A stretch of DNA of 5,043 bases, from positions 1 to 5,043 of the forward strand of contig JAEZDB010000135.1 of NCBI GenBank assembly GCA_023429855.1. Direction: 5' to 3'. Origin of the DNA: Actinomycetes bacterium (GTDB taxonomy: Bacteria; Actinomycetota; Thermoleophilia; Solirubrobacterales; Solirubrobacteraceae). The number at the start of each line of letters is the position of its first letter. Position 1 is the stretch's first letter. Of the stretch, positions 5,013-5,043 are shown piece by piece. The translations under genes were made by a program, and so were the position numbers. The notes under the pieces are model-generated. The model saw nothing but the letters and a program-made list of their open reading frames with translations. It made no database searches and was not told where the DNA came from.

Positions 5013-5026
5013 TCTGGGCGACCAGA
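5013..5026 (+). terminator. small hairpin after the exported-protein gene
   Basis: TCTGG (5013-5017) and CCAGA (5022-5026) pair around GCGA, a GNRA-type tetraloop that stabilises RNA hairpins. It begins four bases after the stop codon. No T run follows before the window ends, so a terminator role is only possible. Confidence 0.3.
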
Positions 5027-5043
5027 CGAAGGGCGGCCGGGGG

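Noticed and set aside
1..5043. CRISPR array, insertion sequence, tRNA or rRNA gene
   Set aside because: No regularly spaced repeats, transposase motifs, terminal inverted repeats, or tRNA/rRNA signatures were seen on reading either strand.

Overview
The window is very GC-rich with strongly GC-biased third codon positions and reads as chromosomal DNA from a high-GC Gram-positive bacterium. The last gene (FESG.KGW, SGNE and C-terminal VDPYRRG signatures) resembles exported proteins I associate with Thermoleophilia (Solirubrobacter/Conexibacter/Patulibacter type). That assignment is recognition from memory, not a database result. All supportable genes lie on the + strand. The first base is followed by an 11-base C run and the last bases are G-rich, so the window may be a contig edge to edge.

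Layout: (1) 1-172, a leader with no convincing gene, containing a small dyad and a 15-codon mini-ORF whose stop overlaps the next start (ATGA). (2) 173-2401, a 742-residue phytochrome-like sensor histidine kinase (PAS-GAF-PHY-HisKA-HATPase). Its kinase core looks intact, but it lacks the usual bilin-attachment cysteines and several chromophore-pocket residues. (3) 2467-2874, a single-domain CheY/Rcp1-type response regulator, very probably its partner. A perfect 9-bp-arm hairpin carries this gene's stop codon in its loop. (4) 2983-3543, a RibD C-terminal/dihydrofolate-reductase-fold protein with its own strong ribosome binding site. (5) 3544-4183, a 640-base stretch without a long gene. It is rich in inverted repeats and holds two tandem small ORFs of 33 and 38 codons, each with a plausible Shine-Dalgarno sequence; the second encodes a single-span membrane peptide. 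(6) 4184-5008, a secreted protein with a signal peptide and a likely beta-sandwich body, followed by a small hairpin.

How the parts work together: the kinase and regulator form a phytochrome-type phosphorelay (His510 to Asp59). Because the regulator has no DNA-binding output domain, signalling probably ends in a protein-protein interaction. The sensor is probably not a normal photoreceptor, or binds its ligand differently. The reductase-fold gene may be a separate unit. The 3544-4183 stretch is the least explained part: small ORFs and nested hairpins overlap, so it may be a small-protein operon, a structured RNA, or both.
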